DNA of 64,000 nt from Arcticibacterium sp964021845 (GCF_964021845.1 NZ_CAXHZC010000003.1:496001-560000); one strand, 5' to 3'. Shown: positions 36,845-46,366, numbered from the stretch's first letter. Notes: generated from the letters alone by a model not told the origin. Translations and numbers: made by a program.

Positions 36845-37462
36845 ATGACTTTTAAAACGCTTAAGAATTTCTTATTTCTCTCAATAGTTTTTTCACTGAA
36901 TCTTTCAGCCCAGACGACTACTTCTGAGTTTTTTCTAAAGTCTGATAATGGGAAAAAGACATATAATTTAACCGGGAAGAAATTAACAGTAGAATTTTTT
37001 GGAGAAAATAAGAACCCAGACCTGATAAATAGGACTAATATTGAGGGAACTGTTCTTAGTAAAACGGATAGTTCCATTTTTCTAGAACTTTCTCATTCTC
37101 ATGTCAGAGTGTATGATGGAGAGGAAGCATTGGAGCAATATCTTATCTACCGTAATGGGGAAGACAATTTGATAAGGATGTCTGTACCACTTAATAAGAT
37201 TGATTATATTAGGATTCCATACCCCAAATTGGAGCCGGTTGACAAATTTGGAACATTTCTTTTTGTCTCGGGCTTAATAGGCTTGGGGTCTTTTGGATTA
37301 TTGGCTGCAATTAAGAATGAGAATGTCCCAAAATATGTAGGAAAAGGTCTTGGCTATTCTTTAATTGGAACAGGTGTGGGTATGAGTCTTGGTACTATAG
37401 TTATGAAGGGAAAAAAAATCTCCTTTAATAAAAGGGGACCTTGGCAGGTTTTTCAAAAGTGA
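36845..37462 (+). CDS. Exported membrane protein of unknown function
   Basis: 205 aa with a signal peptide ending LSAQ (about residue 22), an N-terminal region of mostly beta strands, and two hydrophobic segments near residues 137-156 and 166-183 linked by a short loop. The region before them (MSVPLNKIDYIRIPYPK) resembles small Bacteroidota proteins with a KH-like or PDZ-like strand layout, but no family was recognised. It is convergent with tyrS, with a gap of one base. Confidence 0.5.
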   Translation: MTFKTLKNFLFLSIVFSLNLSAQTTTSEFFLKSDNGKKTYNLTGKKLTVEFFGENKNPDLINRTNIEGTVLSKTDSSIFLELSHSHVRVYDGEEALEQYLIYRNGEDNLIRMSVPLNKIDYIRIPYPKLEPVDKFGTFLFVSGLIGLGSFGLLAAIKNENVPKYVGKGLGYSLIGTGVGMSLGTIVMKGKKISFNKRGPWQVFQK

Positions 37463-37463
37463 A

Positions 37464-38774
37464 TCACCCCACCCTAACAATATGATTCTTCTTCCCTTTA
37501 CCTATCAAAAGGTATTTGTCGTTTAGTAATGCCAATTCGGATACAGCAAGTTTTTCGTCTTGTAGTTTTGTTTTATTGACGCTTACAGCGTTTCCTTTAA
37601 GAGCTCTTCTGGCTTCGCCTTTTGAGGCGTATATGTTTCCGTTGGTAGTAACTGAAATCAGATCTAAAAGCGATTCACAGGCATCAAAATCTGCTTTTGA
37701 AATATTCGTTTGCGGTACGCCATCAAAAATACTGGTGAACGTTTTTTCGTCCAGTTCTTGAAGCATTTCTAGTGTAGCTTTTCCGTAAAGCACCTGAGAG
37801 GCTTTTACTGCTAAGTCGTACTGCTCTTGACCATGAACTCTAACAGTCACGTCTTCTGCAATAGCTTTCTGCACCACTCTTAAATGTGGGGCTTCGGCTT
37901 GCTGAGCTTCTAGTTTTTCTATTTCTTCTTGAGAAAGAAGCGTGAAAACACGAATAAGTCTTTTGCAGTCTTCGTCAGCTTGGTTAATCCAAAACTGGTA
38001 AAACTGGTAAGGTGATGTCAATTCTGGATCTAACCATACATTTCCAGACTCAGACTTACCAAATTTGGCACCGTCTGCCTTGGTAACTAAAGGTGTGGTT
38101 AAGGCAAAAGCAGTATATTCTGCCTTTTCTGGGTCTTCAGCATCTGCATTTTCTTTTCTTCTGATAAGTTCAGTGCCCGTAGTGATGTTCCCCCACTGGT
38201 CTGAGCCACCCATTTGCAGGCGAATGTTCTTGTTTTTATACAAGTGGTAGAAGTCATACCCCTGTAATAATTGATAGGTAAACTCGGTATAAGAAATACC
38301 TGTTGTCAATCTAGTTTTGACAGAGTCTTTACTCATCATGTAGTTCACAGAGATGTATTTACCTACTTCTCTAAGAAAATCTAAGAAACCAAATTCTTTA
38401 AACCAGTCGTAATTATTGACCATTTCGGCAGAGTTTTCACCGCAGTCAAAATCTAAGAATCTTTCAAGCTGTGCTTTAACACCCGCCTGGTTTTCTTTTA
38501 GTACATTTTCATCTAAAAACTGTCTTTCGGCAGATTTTCCAGAAGGGTCTCCGACCATACCTGTGGCTCCGCCAACTAGTGCGTAAGGTTTATGACCAGC
38601 TCTTTGCAGATGCACCAAAAGCATTACGGTGGCTAGGTTTCCTATATGTAGTGATTTTGCCGTAGGGTCAAAACCTATATAAGCGGAGGTCATTTCTTTT
38701 TGAAGTTGCTCCTCTGTCCCTGGCATGGTCTGATGAAACATGCCTCTCCACTTTAATTCCTCTATAAAATTCAT
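37464..38774 (-). CDS. tyrS: Tyrosyl-tRNA synthetase
   Basis: 436 aa class I synthetase charging tRNA-Tyr. The HIGH motif appears as HIGN (SLHIGNLATVML) and the KMSKS loop as KFGKS (GAKFGKSESGNVWLD). The tyrosine-binding YQLLQGYDF and QMGGSDQWGN segments are intact, and a C-terminal S4-like RNA-binding domain ends the protein. The start is the ATG giving MNFIEELKWRGM, as in relatives; the frame extends 10 codons upstream without conservation. Confidence 0.96.
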   Translation of the reverse strand: MNFIEELKWRGMFHQTMPGTEEQLQKEMTSAYIGFDPTAKSLHIGNLATVMLLVHLQRAGHKPYALVGGATGMVGDPSGKSAERQFLDENVLKENQAGVKAQLERFLDFDCGENSAEMVNNYDWFKEFGFLDFLREVGKYISVNYMMSKDSVKTRLTTGISYTEFTYQLLQGYDFYHLYKNKNIRLQMGGSDQWGNITTGTELIRRKENADAEDPEKAEYTAFALTTPLVTKADGAKFGKSESGNVWLDPELTSPYQFYQFWINQADEDCKRLIRVFTLLSQEEIEKLEAQQAEAPHLRVVQKAIAEDVTVRVHGQEQYDLAVKASQVLYGKATLEMLQELDEKTFTSIFDGVPQTNISKADFDACESLLDLISVTTNGNIYASKGEARRALKGNAVSVNKTKLQDEKLAVSELALLNDKYLLIGKGKKNHIVRVG

Positions 38775-38825
38775 GATTGTAAAATAGCTATGAGTTTTGA
38801 GCAATATTAGCCCAAGCCAGTCAGA

Positions 38826-39470
38826 TTATTTCTTCTTTTTTTTAACGCCGTGCTTTTTCCACCATTTATAATATTCAGAGAAATTATAAGTGATACCCAG
38901 CTGAACAGTTCTGTTTCTATAGGTGGTTGCACTGTTTAAGTCGGTTCCACTGGTGGTTACGTCGTCTAGGCCTTGTACATATCTTATGTTTACACTAAAC
39001 ATAGAAAACATATCAAGGAGGTCTATTCTAGTACCTAATACTAATGCTTTATCTGTTTTGGCGTCAGGTCCAAACTGTTGGATTCCTTCTTTCTTCCAGC
39101 CTTGATTAAGTGCCCAACTAAATTCTGGGCCTATTTCAAAAGTGAGTCCTTTAAGAGGCTGAATACCTAAAAGTATAGGTGTACTTATGTATCTGTAAGT
39201 GTGTTTTTCATCAGGGGTACTGAGTGAAGAACCCTTGATTTGAAAAATAACTTCTGGCTGTAAGCTTATTTTTCCCTTGCTAAACCTTCCGAAAACACCC
39301 GCATGGTATTGCATCTGTAGTTTATTGGAAGTGCCGTCTGTATTATTATATATCTTAAGGTTATTAGCCTGAAGTCCAATTTTTGGCCCAAAAACAAATG
39401 GCCCAGTCTTCATTTGAGAAAAGACTGCTTGAGAAACCAAAAGACTAATTAAGAGTAATTTATATTTCAT
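38826..39470 (-). CDS. Outer-membrane beta-barrel protein
   Basis: 214 aa. Signal peptide ends AVFSQ. The rest is the short eight-strand OMP pattern (PorT-like, PF13568 type): GPKIGLQANNLKIY, YHAGVFGRFSKGKISLQPEVIFQ, ILLGIQPLKGLTFEIGPEFSW, VNIRYVQGLDDV, RTVQLGITYNF. A lysine-rich tail (HGVKKKKK) ends the protein. A good promoter lies upstream. The function is structural or unknown. Confidence 0.85.
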   Translation of the reverse strand: MKYKLLLISLLVSQAVFSQMKTGPFVFGPKIGLQANNLKIYNNTDGTSNKLQMQYHAGVFGRFSKGKISLQPEVIFQIKGSSLSTPDEKHTYRYISTPILLGIQPLKGLTFEIGPEFSWALNQGWKKEGIQQFGPDAKTDKALVLGTRIDLLDMFSMFSVNIRYVQGLDDVTTSGTDLNSATTYRNRTVQLGITYNFSEYYKWWKKHGVKKKKK

Positions 39471-39521
39471 TATTTTTTATTTCTAGAACGTAACCGAGAG
39501 CCGGTTAAGTTTAAAGAGGGG

Positions 39522-39552
39522 CAAAAATACAGAAAGGCTTAGTCAGGTCAAA
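39522..39552 (-). promoter_or_regulatory. Promoter of the beta-barrel gene
   Basis: Minus-strand TTTG (39552-39549), 19-nt spacer, TATTTTTG (39529-39522): an exact match to the Bacteroidota consensus. Transcription should begin near 39516, giving a leader of roughly 45 nt. Confidence 0.65.
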
Positions 39553-39693
39553 AATTCCTTTAGACTCAGTTGGTTAAATTTACTTAATTAGACATTCCAT
39601 CAAAGCCGTTTTGCTCTCTATTGCCAATTAATTTTGTACCCATAAGCCATCTAGCTATTCCTTTGCTGCGTTTTGGTAGTTGTCAATGCTGTT

Positions 39694-40110
39694 TCAGGAG
39701 CAACTTATTTTCCAGTTAATGCCGAACCTGTCAAGACAAATGCCGTAATAGGAGCCCCAGAACTGGTCAGAAAGCGGTAATGTTATTTTTCCTCCTTTTG
39801 ATAAAGCACGGAATAATCTATCTGCTTCCTCTCTGTTATCGGTGCTCAGAAATAGCGAAAAGTTATTTTTTGTCTCTTTTTTGTTGGGTTCAATAATGTC
39901 GGCTCCTAGTAAAACCGTTTCTTTACTAATGGGCAAAGCCACGTGCATAATTTGCTCATCTGTACAGTTTGGGAAATTTATTCTAGCTGCTTCAGGAACA
40001 TCTTTATAGCGACCTAAATATTGAAACTCCTTTTTAAATACGGCTTTGTAAAAGTTAAACGCCGACTCACAATCGCCATTAAAATACAAATAGGTATTAA
40101 CTGTAGTCAT
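39694..40110 (-). CDS. PhnB-like VOC-family protein
   Basis: 138 aa. The pattern YLYFNGDCESAFNFYKAVF, a GRYKDVPE loop, then DEQIMHVALPI, ADIIEPNK and the C-terminal LSKGGKITLPLSDQFWGSYYGICLDRFGINWKIS is that of PhnB-like glyoxalase-fold proteins. The role is unknown; members are often misnamed ubiquinone methyltransferases. It is a single-gene unit downstream of the ECF sigma locus. Confidence 0.9.
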   Translation of the reverse strand: MTTVNTYLYFNGDCESAFNFYKAVFKKEFQYLGRYKDVPEAARINFPNCTDEQIMHVALPISKETVLLGADIIEPNKKETKNNFSLFLSTDNREEADRLFRALSKGGKITLPLSDQFWGSYYGICLDRFGINWKISCS

Positions 40111-40154
40111 AAAATTTATTCTCTAAGCTCCAATTTACGAGCTAATTACCTAAT

Positions 40155-41588
40155 CTAAGTCCCAAATTCAAATTTCAGACTGGCATTTACACCAAAGTTC
40201 TTAGCAGGCGTAAAGTAATCAGCTTGTCTAAAGGCGAAATCAAAATAAGGGGTAAGCTGGCCTACAAAATTTCCGTATTTATACTGCACACCCATTCCGT
40301 AGAAGAGGTTATTGAATGTTTTTGGTTTTCTTTTAGCTTCAAACCTATTTTGAATTTGCTGCCCAAGTGGTCCACTAGCGTAATCAACGTTTTGATAAAC
40401 AGACAAATCAAGCTTTGTGCCTGCCGAAATCATAAAATTAAACCTGCTCCAAGTATTGATATAATAGTTAAAATATAATGGGAGTTTTATGAATGACGTT
40501 TTAATAGAAATGTCTTCTATTAGCTCTGGTCTTTGATTGACAAAGCTGTTAAACTCTTTGTCAAACTCTTTGCCTGTGTTTTTGTTGAAATCCTTGGCAA
40601 AAGGGTGTTTGGTTTCTACCTGGCCAGAAAAAATAGCGGAAGCATTAAAACTTAGTTTGTCTGAAAGGAAAACTTCGGCTGTTGGGCCTGTGGCTAAAAC
40701 CCTTAAACCCAAGTAGTCAGAATTTATTCCGAAACGCATTTTGGGCCAATTGATTTTTTTCTTCGCCTTTTCTGGGTCTGTTCTTTCTGTCGATACTATT
40801 TCTTCCTCATCGTCCTTAATTTTCTCTAAGGTTTCTGCAGATGATTCTTCGCTTTCTTTCTTAGAAACATCTGCGACCAAAGCTTCATCATCAGTAACGT
40901 TTAGATTACTTTCAGTTTCTATAGCGGCCTCGTTATTAGTGTCAATTGGAGTACTTTGCTTCTCTTTTAAGGTAGTTCCATTCTCTGCAATTATCTTATC
41001 TTGAGCCTTTGAAGAGTTTCTGTTTTCGATGAAATTGTTTTCGTCAACTGGAGACTGAACAATAGTTCCTTGAGAATCATCAATGTTACTGCCTGTCTTC
41101 AGGTTTGTTTCTTTTGGCCTTTGAGCGTTTAATGCAAGATTTTCTTTCCTCAGTTTTTCTAGCTCCGTTTGTAAGTAGGCTACATCTTTTGATGCGTTCG
41201 CATAGCCTTGGTTTAGCCCTTTTTGGAAAGACTCACTTTCTGATCTTTCCACACGAATATATTTATCTATTTCTCGGGTAATATAAACAGTGTCAGCTTT
41301 TTCTAGGCTATAGAGGTTTTGCTGCGGGACCTCTTTTTTTTGTAATTCTATTTGATTTGTAAGTGTAGAAATCTCGCCATTCAGTCTTTCGGTTTTAGTG
41401 TTAAATAGATATACTGTAAAGAGCAGTGCAGCGGTGCTTAGCCCACTTACTGTCCATCCTAAATTTGTGGTAAACACTGTGGTGTACCATGGAGCGGGTA
41501 GCAACTTGCTAAAGTTTTCCCAAGAGCCTGAATCATATTTCGGAATATGATTAACGAGTTTTTCTCGTATTTTTTTATCAAATGACAT
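40155..41588 (-). CDS. Anti-sigma-like membrane protein with barrel-type C-terminus
   Basis: 477 aa. The cytoplasmic N-terminus (KKIREKLVNHIPKYDSGSWENF) resembles the N-terminal segment of proteins paired with ECF sigma factors in Bacteroidota. One membrane helix follows at about residues 44-62. A coiled-coil region spans about 70-155, then a charged low-complexity linker to about 285. The last 190 residues look like an outer-membrane barrel domain (MRFGINSDYLGLRVLA, LPLYFNYYINTW, LKFEFGT). The start overlaps the sigma factor stop by 11 nt. Inference: it holds the sigma factor and reports envelope state. Confidence 0.7.
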   Translation of the reverse strand: MSFDKKIREKLVNHIPKYDSGSWENFSKLLPAPWYTTVFTTNLGWTVSGLSTAALLFTVYLFNTKTERLNGEISTLTNQIELQKKEVPQQNLYSLEKADTVYITREIDKYIRVERSESESFQKGLNQGYANASKDVAYLQTELEKLRKENLALNAQRPKETNLKTGSNIDDSQGTIVQSPVDENNFIENRNSSKAQDKIIAENGTTLKEKQSTPIDTNNEAAIETESNLNVTDDEALVADVSKKESEESSAETLEKIKDDEEEIVSTERTDPEKAKKKINWPKMRFGINSDYLGLRVLATGPTAEVFLSDKLSFNASAIFSGQVETKHPFAKDFNKNTGKEFDKEFNSFVNQRPELIEDISIKTSFIKLPLYFNYYINTWSRFNFMISAGTKLDLSVYQNVDYASGPLGQQIQNRFEAKRKPKTFNNLFYGMGVQYKYGNFVGQLTPYFDFAFRQADYFTPAKNFGVNASLKFEFGT

Positions 41589-42156
41589 TTCTATAGTTAT
41601 TTATGTCTGATGAATATCTTTTTACTAATTCCTGCATTTTTACTCTAGCCTTAGAAAGGTTTGAACGAGAAGTTCCTTCGTTTATTCCTAACATTTTTCC
41701 TATTTCGGCGTGGTTATAACCATCCACAATAAATAAAGAAAAAACGGCTCTATAAGAAGGCGGAAGATATTTCATTAAATCTAAAATTTCTTCAGCCGAT
41801 AGTTTTTCAAGAAGATGGTCTTCATAGGAAAGATAGTGTAGATCATCAATATCAACCATACCAACCCTAGAATGGTTTTTCCGGTAATAGTCAATGCAGG
41901 TTCTGACCATGACAGTTTTAAACCAAGCCTCAAATGATTGATTTCTGTCGTATAACTCCAGTTTGGCAAAAATTTTCAAGAAACCATCATTCATCATTTC
42001 TTGAACCTCATCACTGCTGGAAGCATAACGCATAGCAATACTCTTGGCAAATCCGTAGAATTGCTCATAGAGTTGCTTTTGGGCAGAGGACCTCTTTTTG
42101 AGGCATCCGTCCAAGATCTCATCTAAGTTTAAATTTTTCTTCTTTCTGTGAAACAC
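41578..42156 (-). CDS. ECF-type RNA polymerase sigma factor
   Basis: 192 aa with sigma70 region 2 (EMMNDGFLKIFAKLELYDRNQSFEAWF) and region 4 (LPPSYRAVFSLFIVDGYNHAEIGKML, SRSNLSKARVKMQELV). The start is GTG; the next Met is too far inside region 2. It probably drives its own operon and perhaps the divergent PepSY-like lipoprotein gene. The adjoining anti-sigma-like membrane protein is the likely partner. Confidence 0.93.
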   Translation of the reverse strand: MFHRKKKNLNLDEILDGCLKKRSSAQKQLYEQFYGFAKSIAMRYASSSDEVQEMMNDGFLKIFAKLELYDRNQSFEAWFKTVMVRTCIDYYRKNHSRVGMVDIDDLHYLSYEDHLLEKLSAEEILDLMKYLPPSYRAVFSLFIVDGYNHAEIGKMLGINEGTSRSNLSKARVKMQELVKRYSSDINNYRNVI

Positions 42157-42425
42157 GAAAAGGGGTTTGGTTAAAAGAATTAAACGCCTTCCTGATTAAT
42201 AATACGCAAAACTGTGCCACCAGCGTTGCCTCTTATTTTTTATTTTATTCTTAGGCAACGAAACGCAGCTGAGCCGACGTATTAAATAATTGAAAACACG
42301 AACAGGACGGTTAAGTCTATCAAACGCTTTTTTAGTTAAACCCTAATTAAAAACAAATTTGAAATAAATCTACTTGTAAGCTCTGCTTACTACTAATCTT
42401 TTCATAAAAATTAACATTTAAAAAA

Positions 42426-43073
42426 ATGAGAAATTTAAAACTTACTTGGCTATTCGCACTTGGAATGGTGGCTTTCATGACTTCATGCGATAAAGAAAAT
42501 GTGGCTATTTCATCAACAGATTCGGATCAAGCCTCCGCTTTAGTAGACATGATGTTTTTAGCTTCCGCCGACGACTCTACTGTTGCGTCAACGGAATATG
42601 GTTACAGAGGTAAATGTAGCGTAACCGAGGTATCGGTAGAAGACCTTTCTGTAACTATCACAGATTATATTACTGCAAACTATGCAGATGCTACCATAAA
42701 TAGAGCGGGTACAAACGACAATACAGGAAATACTTATGTAAAAATTACGCTAAGTGATGGTACAGGAGCTGGTTTGGTTTTTGATGCCGACGGTACTTTT
42801 GTGGCGGAGAGAACTCGCCGTTCAAAAGGAACGAGTGTAGTAGAAGAAGATTTGCCGGTATCTATTACAGATTATATAGCGGCTAATTATGAAGGAGCCA
42901 CAGTTAAAATGGCAATGCTTCAATCTGATGGCTCTTACGGTGTACTGCTTATTTTAGCCGATGAGACTTATCAGGGAGTTGGTTTTGATGCAGAAGGTGC
43001 TTTTGTAGCAGAATTTAGCATGAAAAATAAAGGTGGACATAAGCATGGCCCAGGTAAAAGAGGAGGCCACTAA
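42426..43073 (+). CDS. PepSY-like repeat lipoprotein with His-rich tail
   Basis: 215 aa lipoprotein, lipobox MTSC near residue 21. It has two tandem repeats of about 65 residues: VSVEDLSVTITDYITANYADATI and VVEEDLPVSITDYIAANYEGATV, each followed by GVGFDAEGAFVAE-like strands. This is a PepSY-like (DUF2874-type) fold. The end is rich in His, Gly and Lys (GGHKHGPGKRGGH), which could bind metal ions. It is transcribed away from the ECF sigma gene, so may be its regulon member. Terminator follows. Confidence 0.75.
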   Translation: MRNLKLTWLFALGMVAFMTSCDKENVAISSTDSDQASALVDMMFLASADDSTVASTEYGYRGKCSVTEVSVEDLSVTITDYITANYADATINRAGTNDNTGNTYVKITLSDGTGAGLVFDADGTFVAERTRRSKGTSVVEEDLPVSITDYIAANYEGATVKMAMLQSDGSYGVLLILADETYQGVGFDAEGAFVAEFSMKNKGGHKHGPGKRGGH

Positions 43074-43116
43074 GATTATAATTCTGGCGTTTAAAATGTT
43101 GTAATAGTTTAGCAAA

Positions 43117-43146
43117 AGGCCTCGATTTTTTTCGAGGTCTTTTTTT
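43117..43146 (+). terminator. Terminator after PepSY-like gene
   Basis: Stem AGGCCTCGA (43117-43125) with TCGAGGTCT (43132-43140; one G-T pair), then a long T-run to 43146. Confidence 0.85.
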
Positions 43147-43164
43147 GTTATGCAATGAAATGAA

Positions 43165-43194
43165 AAAGCCCAAATCAATAAAGACTTGGGCTTT
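43165..43194 (-). terminator. Terminator of the leftward GMC operon
   Basis: Perfect 9-bp stem AAAGCCCAA (43165-43173) with TTGGGCTTT (43186-43194). On the minus strand the stem is followed by T5. It lies just beyond the GMC oxidoreductase stop. Confidence 0.75.
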
Positions 43195-43219
43195 GGTATT
43201 CAGCAAGATGTAATTTGGC

Positions 43220-44932
43220 TTATAAATTCCCTTTCTTCATTTCTTTCACAGCGTAATCTACCGCACGGGCAGTAAAAGCCATGTATGTCAATGAGGGATT
43301 CTGCGTAGAGGTAGAGGTCATCATAGCTCCATCTGTCACAAAAACGTTTTTACATTCATGCAGTTGATTGTATTTATTAAGCAATGAGGTTTTAGGGTCT
43401 TTACCCATTCTTACACCACCCATTTCATGAATGTCAAGTCCTGGAGCTTGTTTAGAATCTGAGGTACGAATATTAGTGAAACCAGCTTTCTCAAACATGT
43501 CTACCGTGTTTTCCAAATAGTCTTTCACCATTTTCTCATCATTATCGTCATAGTCTAAATCAAAATGAATTAAGGGAATTCCCCACTCATCTGTTTTAGA
43601 TTTATCAAGTGTTAGTTTACTGGAGGCCTTTGGAATAGTTTCACCCATCATGTGAGATCCTACATGCCATGCTCCACCGGTTTGGCGGTCTAGTAAATTG
43701 TTTTTTAAGTCAGCACCTACACCATCTCTTCCAAAATACTCACCTTTTCCTGTAGAAAAACCGGCCGCATAGCCACGGATAAAGTCGGTTTCTTGTTCGT
43801 AAAGGTTTCTCCATCTTGGCATATAACTACCGCCTACTCTACGGCCAGAGGTTGTTTTATCCGGGAAGCCTTCATAGGAACCGCTTACACGTGCTCGGTA
43901 ATTATGGAAAGCAATGTGCGTTCCCATCAGTTCATTATCGTTTCCTATGCCATTAGGGAATCTGCTAGAGGTACTGTTCAGTAATAGTGCCGTAGTGTTC
44001 ATAGCTGCTGCATTCACAAAAATGATATCAGCAAAGAAGTCTATCTCTTCCTTGCTTATTCTGTCAATCACTTTTACACCAACGGCCTTGCCTTTTTGCT
44101 CATCATAAATGATAGACTGTACCACAGAGTCTGCTCTTAAAGTACAGTTTCCAGTGTTTAAAGCCCAAGGAATGGTAGAGGCATTACTACTAAAATACCC
44201 ACCATAAGGGCAACCTCTTTGGCAAAGGTTACGGTGCATACACCTAGCTCTTCCCTGCTGCGTATGAATATCTTGAGGGTCTGTTATATGTGCCTTGCGA
44301 GCAATAATAGCTCTACGGTTTTCATAGTTTTTTTGAAGAAACTTATCAAAGTATTCTTCTACACAGCTTTGCTCAAAAGGCTTCATAAACTCGCCATCAG
44401 GTAAGCTCTCAAGCCCGTCTTTATTTCCTGTAATACCAGCAAACTTCTCCACATAGCTATACCAAGGAGCTAGTTCATCATAGGTTACGGGCCATTCTAC
44501 TGCGAATCCGTCACGTCCTGGTCCTTCAAAATCTAGGTGACTCCATCGCTGTGTTTCACGAGCCCAAAGCAATGATTTTCCACCTACTTGGTAGCCACGA
44601 ATCCAGTCAAAAGGCTTGTCTTGTACATATGGGTGCTCTTTGTCTTTTACCACAAATTGTTTCGCATCTTCTTTGAAAATGTAACATTTAGAGGCAATTG
44701 GGTTTTCTTCTCTTTCTTTCAGAGGTAGATTAAGACCGTGTTCAAAGTCCCAAGGTTGCATGGTGGTAGTGGGGTAATCAATGATGTGTTTTACATCAGG
44801 ACCACGCTCTAAAATTAAGGTTTTTAAACCTTTTTCTGCTAGCTCTTTTGCGGCCCATCCGCCACTAATTCCAGAACCTATGACTATGGCGTCATACTTT
44901 CTTTTCTTTGATGATTTATCTTTATTGGTCAT
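43220..44932 (-). CDS. GMC-family FAD oxidoreductase (large dehydrogenase subunit)
   Basis: 570 aa. FAD-binding VIGSGISGGWAAKELAEKG is at residues 17-35; GMC motifs include CQRGCPYGGYFSSNAS and the C-terminal FVTDGAMMTSTSTQNPSLT. It matches the membrane-dehydrogenase class (gluconate 2-dehydrogenase-like) oxidising sugars or sugar acids. The next gene upstream in the operon encodes the small subunit 3, 14 nt away. A cytochrome c subunit is not adjacent, so the electron acceptor is unclear. No Tat signal of its own; it may be co-exported with the small subunit. Confidence 0.9.
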   Translation of the reverse strand: MTNKDKSSKKRKYDAIVIGSGISGGWAAKELAEKGLKTLILERGPDVKHIIDYPTTTMQPWDFEHGLNLPLKEREENPIASKCYIFKEDAKQFVVKDKEHPYVQDKPFDWIRGYQVGGKSLLWARETQRWSHLDFEGPGRDGFAVEWPVTYDELAPWYSYVEKFAGITGNKDGLESLPDGEFMKPFEQSCVEEYFDKFLQKNYENRRAIIARKAHITDPQDIHTQQGRARCMHRNLCQRGCPYGGYFSSNASTIPWALNTGNCTLRADSVVQSIIYDEQKGKAVGVKVIDRISKEEIDFFADIIFVNAAAMNTTALLLNSTSSRFPNGIGNDNELMGTHIAFHNYRARVSGSYEGFPDKTTSGRRVGGSYMPRWRNLYEQETDFIRGYAAGFSTGKGEYFGRDGVGADLKNNLLDRQTGGAWHVGSHMMGETIPKASSKLTLDKSKTDEWGIPLIHFDLDYDDNDEKMVKDYLENTVDMFEKAGFTNIRTSDSKQAPGLDIHEMGGVRMGKDPKTSLLNKYNQLHECKNVFVTDGAMMTSTSTQNPSLTYMAFTARAVDYAVKEMKKGNL

Positions 44933-44946
44933 TGTTTTTCTCTTAA

Positions 44947-45465
44947 TTATTGTTCAACATCCACACAGCCATGGCCGTAGCCTGGGGCGTATTCATAGCC
45001 TGCTTTTTCGGTCATATACCATTCAGAACCGGTATAGCCTTGAATGCTGTAATTTTTTAATGTTTTAAAGAATTTTTGAAGTGTGGCATCTTCATTTTTC
45101 TCAATCATGCCCAAGCACTCCACCTTTTCATTGGTCGATAGGCTAGAAAAAGCCGAGCCTTGTTTTCTTTTTGCAAAAGCATCTACCACTGGAATTTGAG
45201 CATAAAAGACCCTTTGGTCATCCTCCGTATGCATGGTGTCTATCATAGCTTTGACAAATTTATCAACGCCAACTTCAATAGCACCCGGAGTATCTGTTTT
45301 AGGAATTAAGGTGTCAATGATGTCAATAAATAAAGCCTCATCTGAAGGTGCCAGTATTTTCCCGGTTGGGAGGTCGTTTGCCGACCAATTCTTTGCCCAA
45401 GCGGGTATGGCCACCATGGCAGCTGTACCGAGGGTCAAATTTTTTAATAAATCTCTTCTTTTCAT
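44947..45465 (-). CDS. Gluconate 2-dehydrogenase subunit 3-like protein
   Basis: 172 aa from the ATG giving MKRRDLLKNLTLGTAAMV, a Tat-type signal; the longer frame begins at 45492 without support. After cleavage near AWA the domain shows LFIDIIDTLIPKTDTPGAIEVGVDKFVKAMID, typical of the small subunit of GMC-type dehydrogenases. It probably carries the GMC subunit to the periplasm by hitch-hiking on its Tat signal. Confidence 0.9.
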   Translation of the reverse strand: MKRRDLLKNLTLGTAAMVAIPAWAKNWSANDLPTGKILAPSDEALFIDIIDTLIPKTDTPGAIEVGVDKFVKAMIDTMHTEDDQRVFYAQIPVVDAFAKRKQGSAFSSLSTNEKVECLGMIEKNEDATLQKFFKTLKNYSIQGYTGSEWYMTEKAGYEYAPGYGHGCVDVEQ

Positions 45466-45514
45466 AATGTTTATATTAAGTTCCCTGTCCATCGGGAGAG
45501 GGCGGAGGGTAAGG

Positions 45515-46366
45515 TCAATTTTGATGAAACGAGTCTGAAATAAATCTTAGTACCTCAGGCAAAGCAGAACGCCAGTAAGACCATCTGTGGCCGCCGTCTC
45601 TTACTCTGTATTCATGCGTAATATCCTTCTTTCTCATTTCAATATGCATCAGAGAGTTTCCTTCATAAAGAAAATCGTCATCACCACAGTCTATATACCA
45701 TCTTACGCTTTTTACTTTTTCCACATCGGCATTTGCCAAAAGGTTTAAAGCATTATAGTTTTCAAAGTAAGACTTTACCTGAGCATCTGTAATGTTGGGG
45801 TTTCGTCTTTTCATGCTTTGGTCTGCTTGCTCTAAAGTCAATGGGCCTACATAAGCACTTAAAGGACAAGCCGAAGAAAACATATCAGGATGGCGTAGTG
45901 CATACATAAAGGAGCCGCCACCGCCCATAGAGAGTCCAGCTACCGCACGGAATCTCTTAGTGTTTCGGATTCTATATTTTTGCTCTACATGTGGGATGAA
46001 TTCTTCAAAGAAAAAATCTTCATAATTATAGTCAGGAACATTAAAATAGCCCATCACTTTGGTGTCGGCGTCTGGCATAATGATAATCATAGGAGTGGCT
46101 ATTCCTTCCTGAATGGCCTTATCTGTAATATGTAAAACCTCACCAAACTGTACCCAACCAGTATGATTATCTGTGGCACCATGTAACAAGTATAATACGG
46201 GATAAGAACGCTCAGAAGTTTCATAGCCTGGTGGCAAATAGACGGCATAATTTCGCTCCATTTTCAGGATTTTGCTGTCCATTTTTAAATTGTCCATCAC
46301 TTTTCCAGACTGTGCATAAAGTAGCACAGGGAAAAGTAAAGCGATTAGAAAAGTTATTTTTTTCAT
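45515..46366 (-). CDS. Exported alpha/beta-hydrolase esterase
   Basis: 283 aa from ATG giving MKKITFLIALLFPVLLYAQ (signal peptide). The esterase D/XynZ-like pattern is present: oxyanion LHGATDNHTGW, nucleophile GLSMGGGGSF, Asp in DCGDDDF, His in GGHRWSYW. It may remove acyl groups from carbohydrates in the periplasm or outside. Same strand as, and 49 nt before, the small dehydrogenase gene. The longer frame to 46420 is not supported. Confidence 0.88.
   Translation of the reverse strand: MKKITFLIALLFPVLLYAQSGKVMDNLKMDSKILKMERNYAVYLPPGYETSERSYPVLYLLHGATDNHTGWVQFGEVLHITDKAIQEGIATPMIIIMPDADTKVMGYFNVPDYNYEDFFFEEFIPHVEQKYRIRNTKRFRAVAGLSMGGGGSFMYALRHPDMFSSACPLSAYVGPLTLEQADQSMKRRNPNITDAQVKSYFENYNALNLLANADVEKVKSVRWYIDCGDDDFLYEGNSLMHIEMRKKDITHEYRVRDGGHRWSYWRSALPEVLRFISDSFHQN

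Noticed and set aside
39694..40110. Ubiquinone methyltransferase (common database name for PhnB-like proteins)
   Set aside because: No SAM-binding motif; the fold is that of VOC/glyoxalase proteins.
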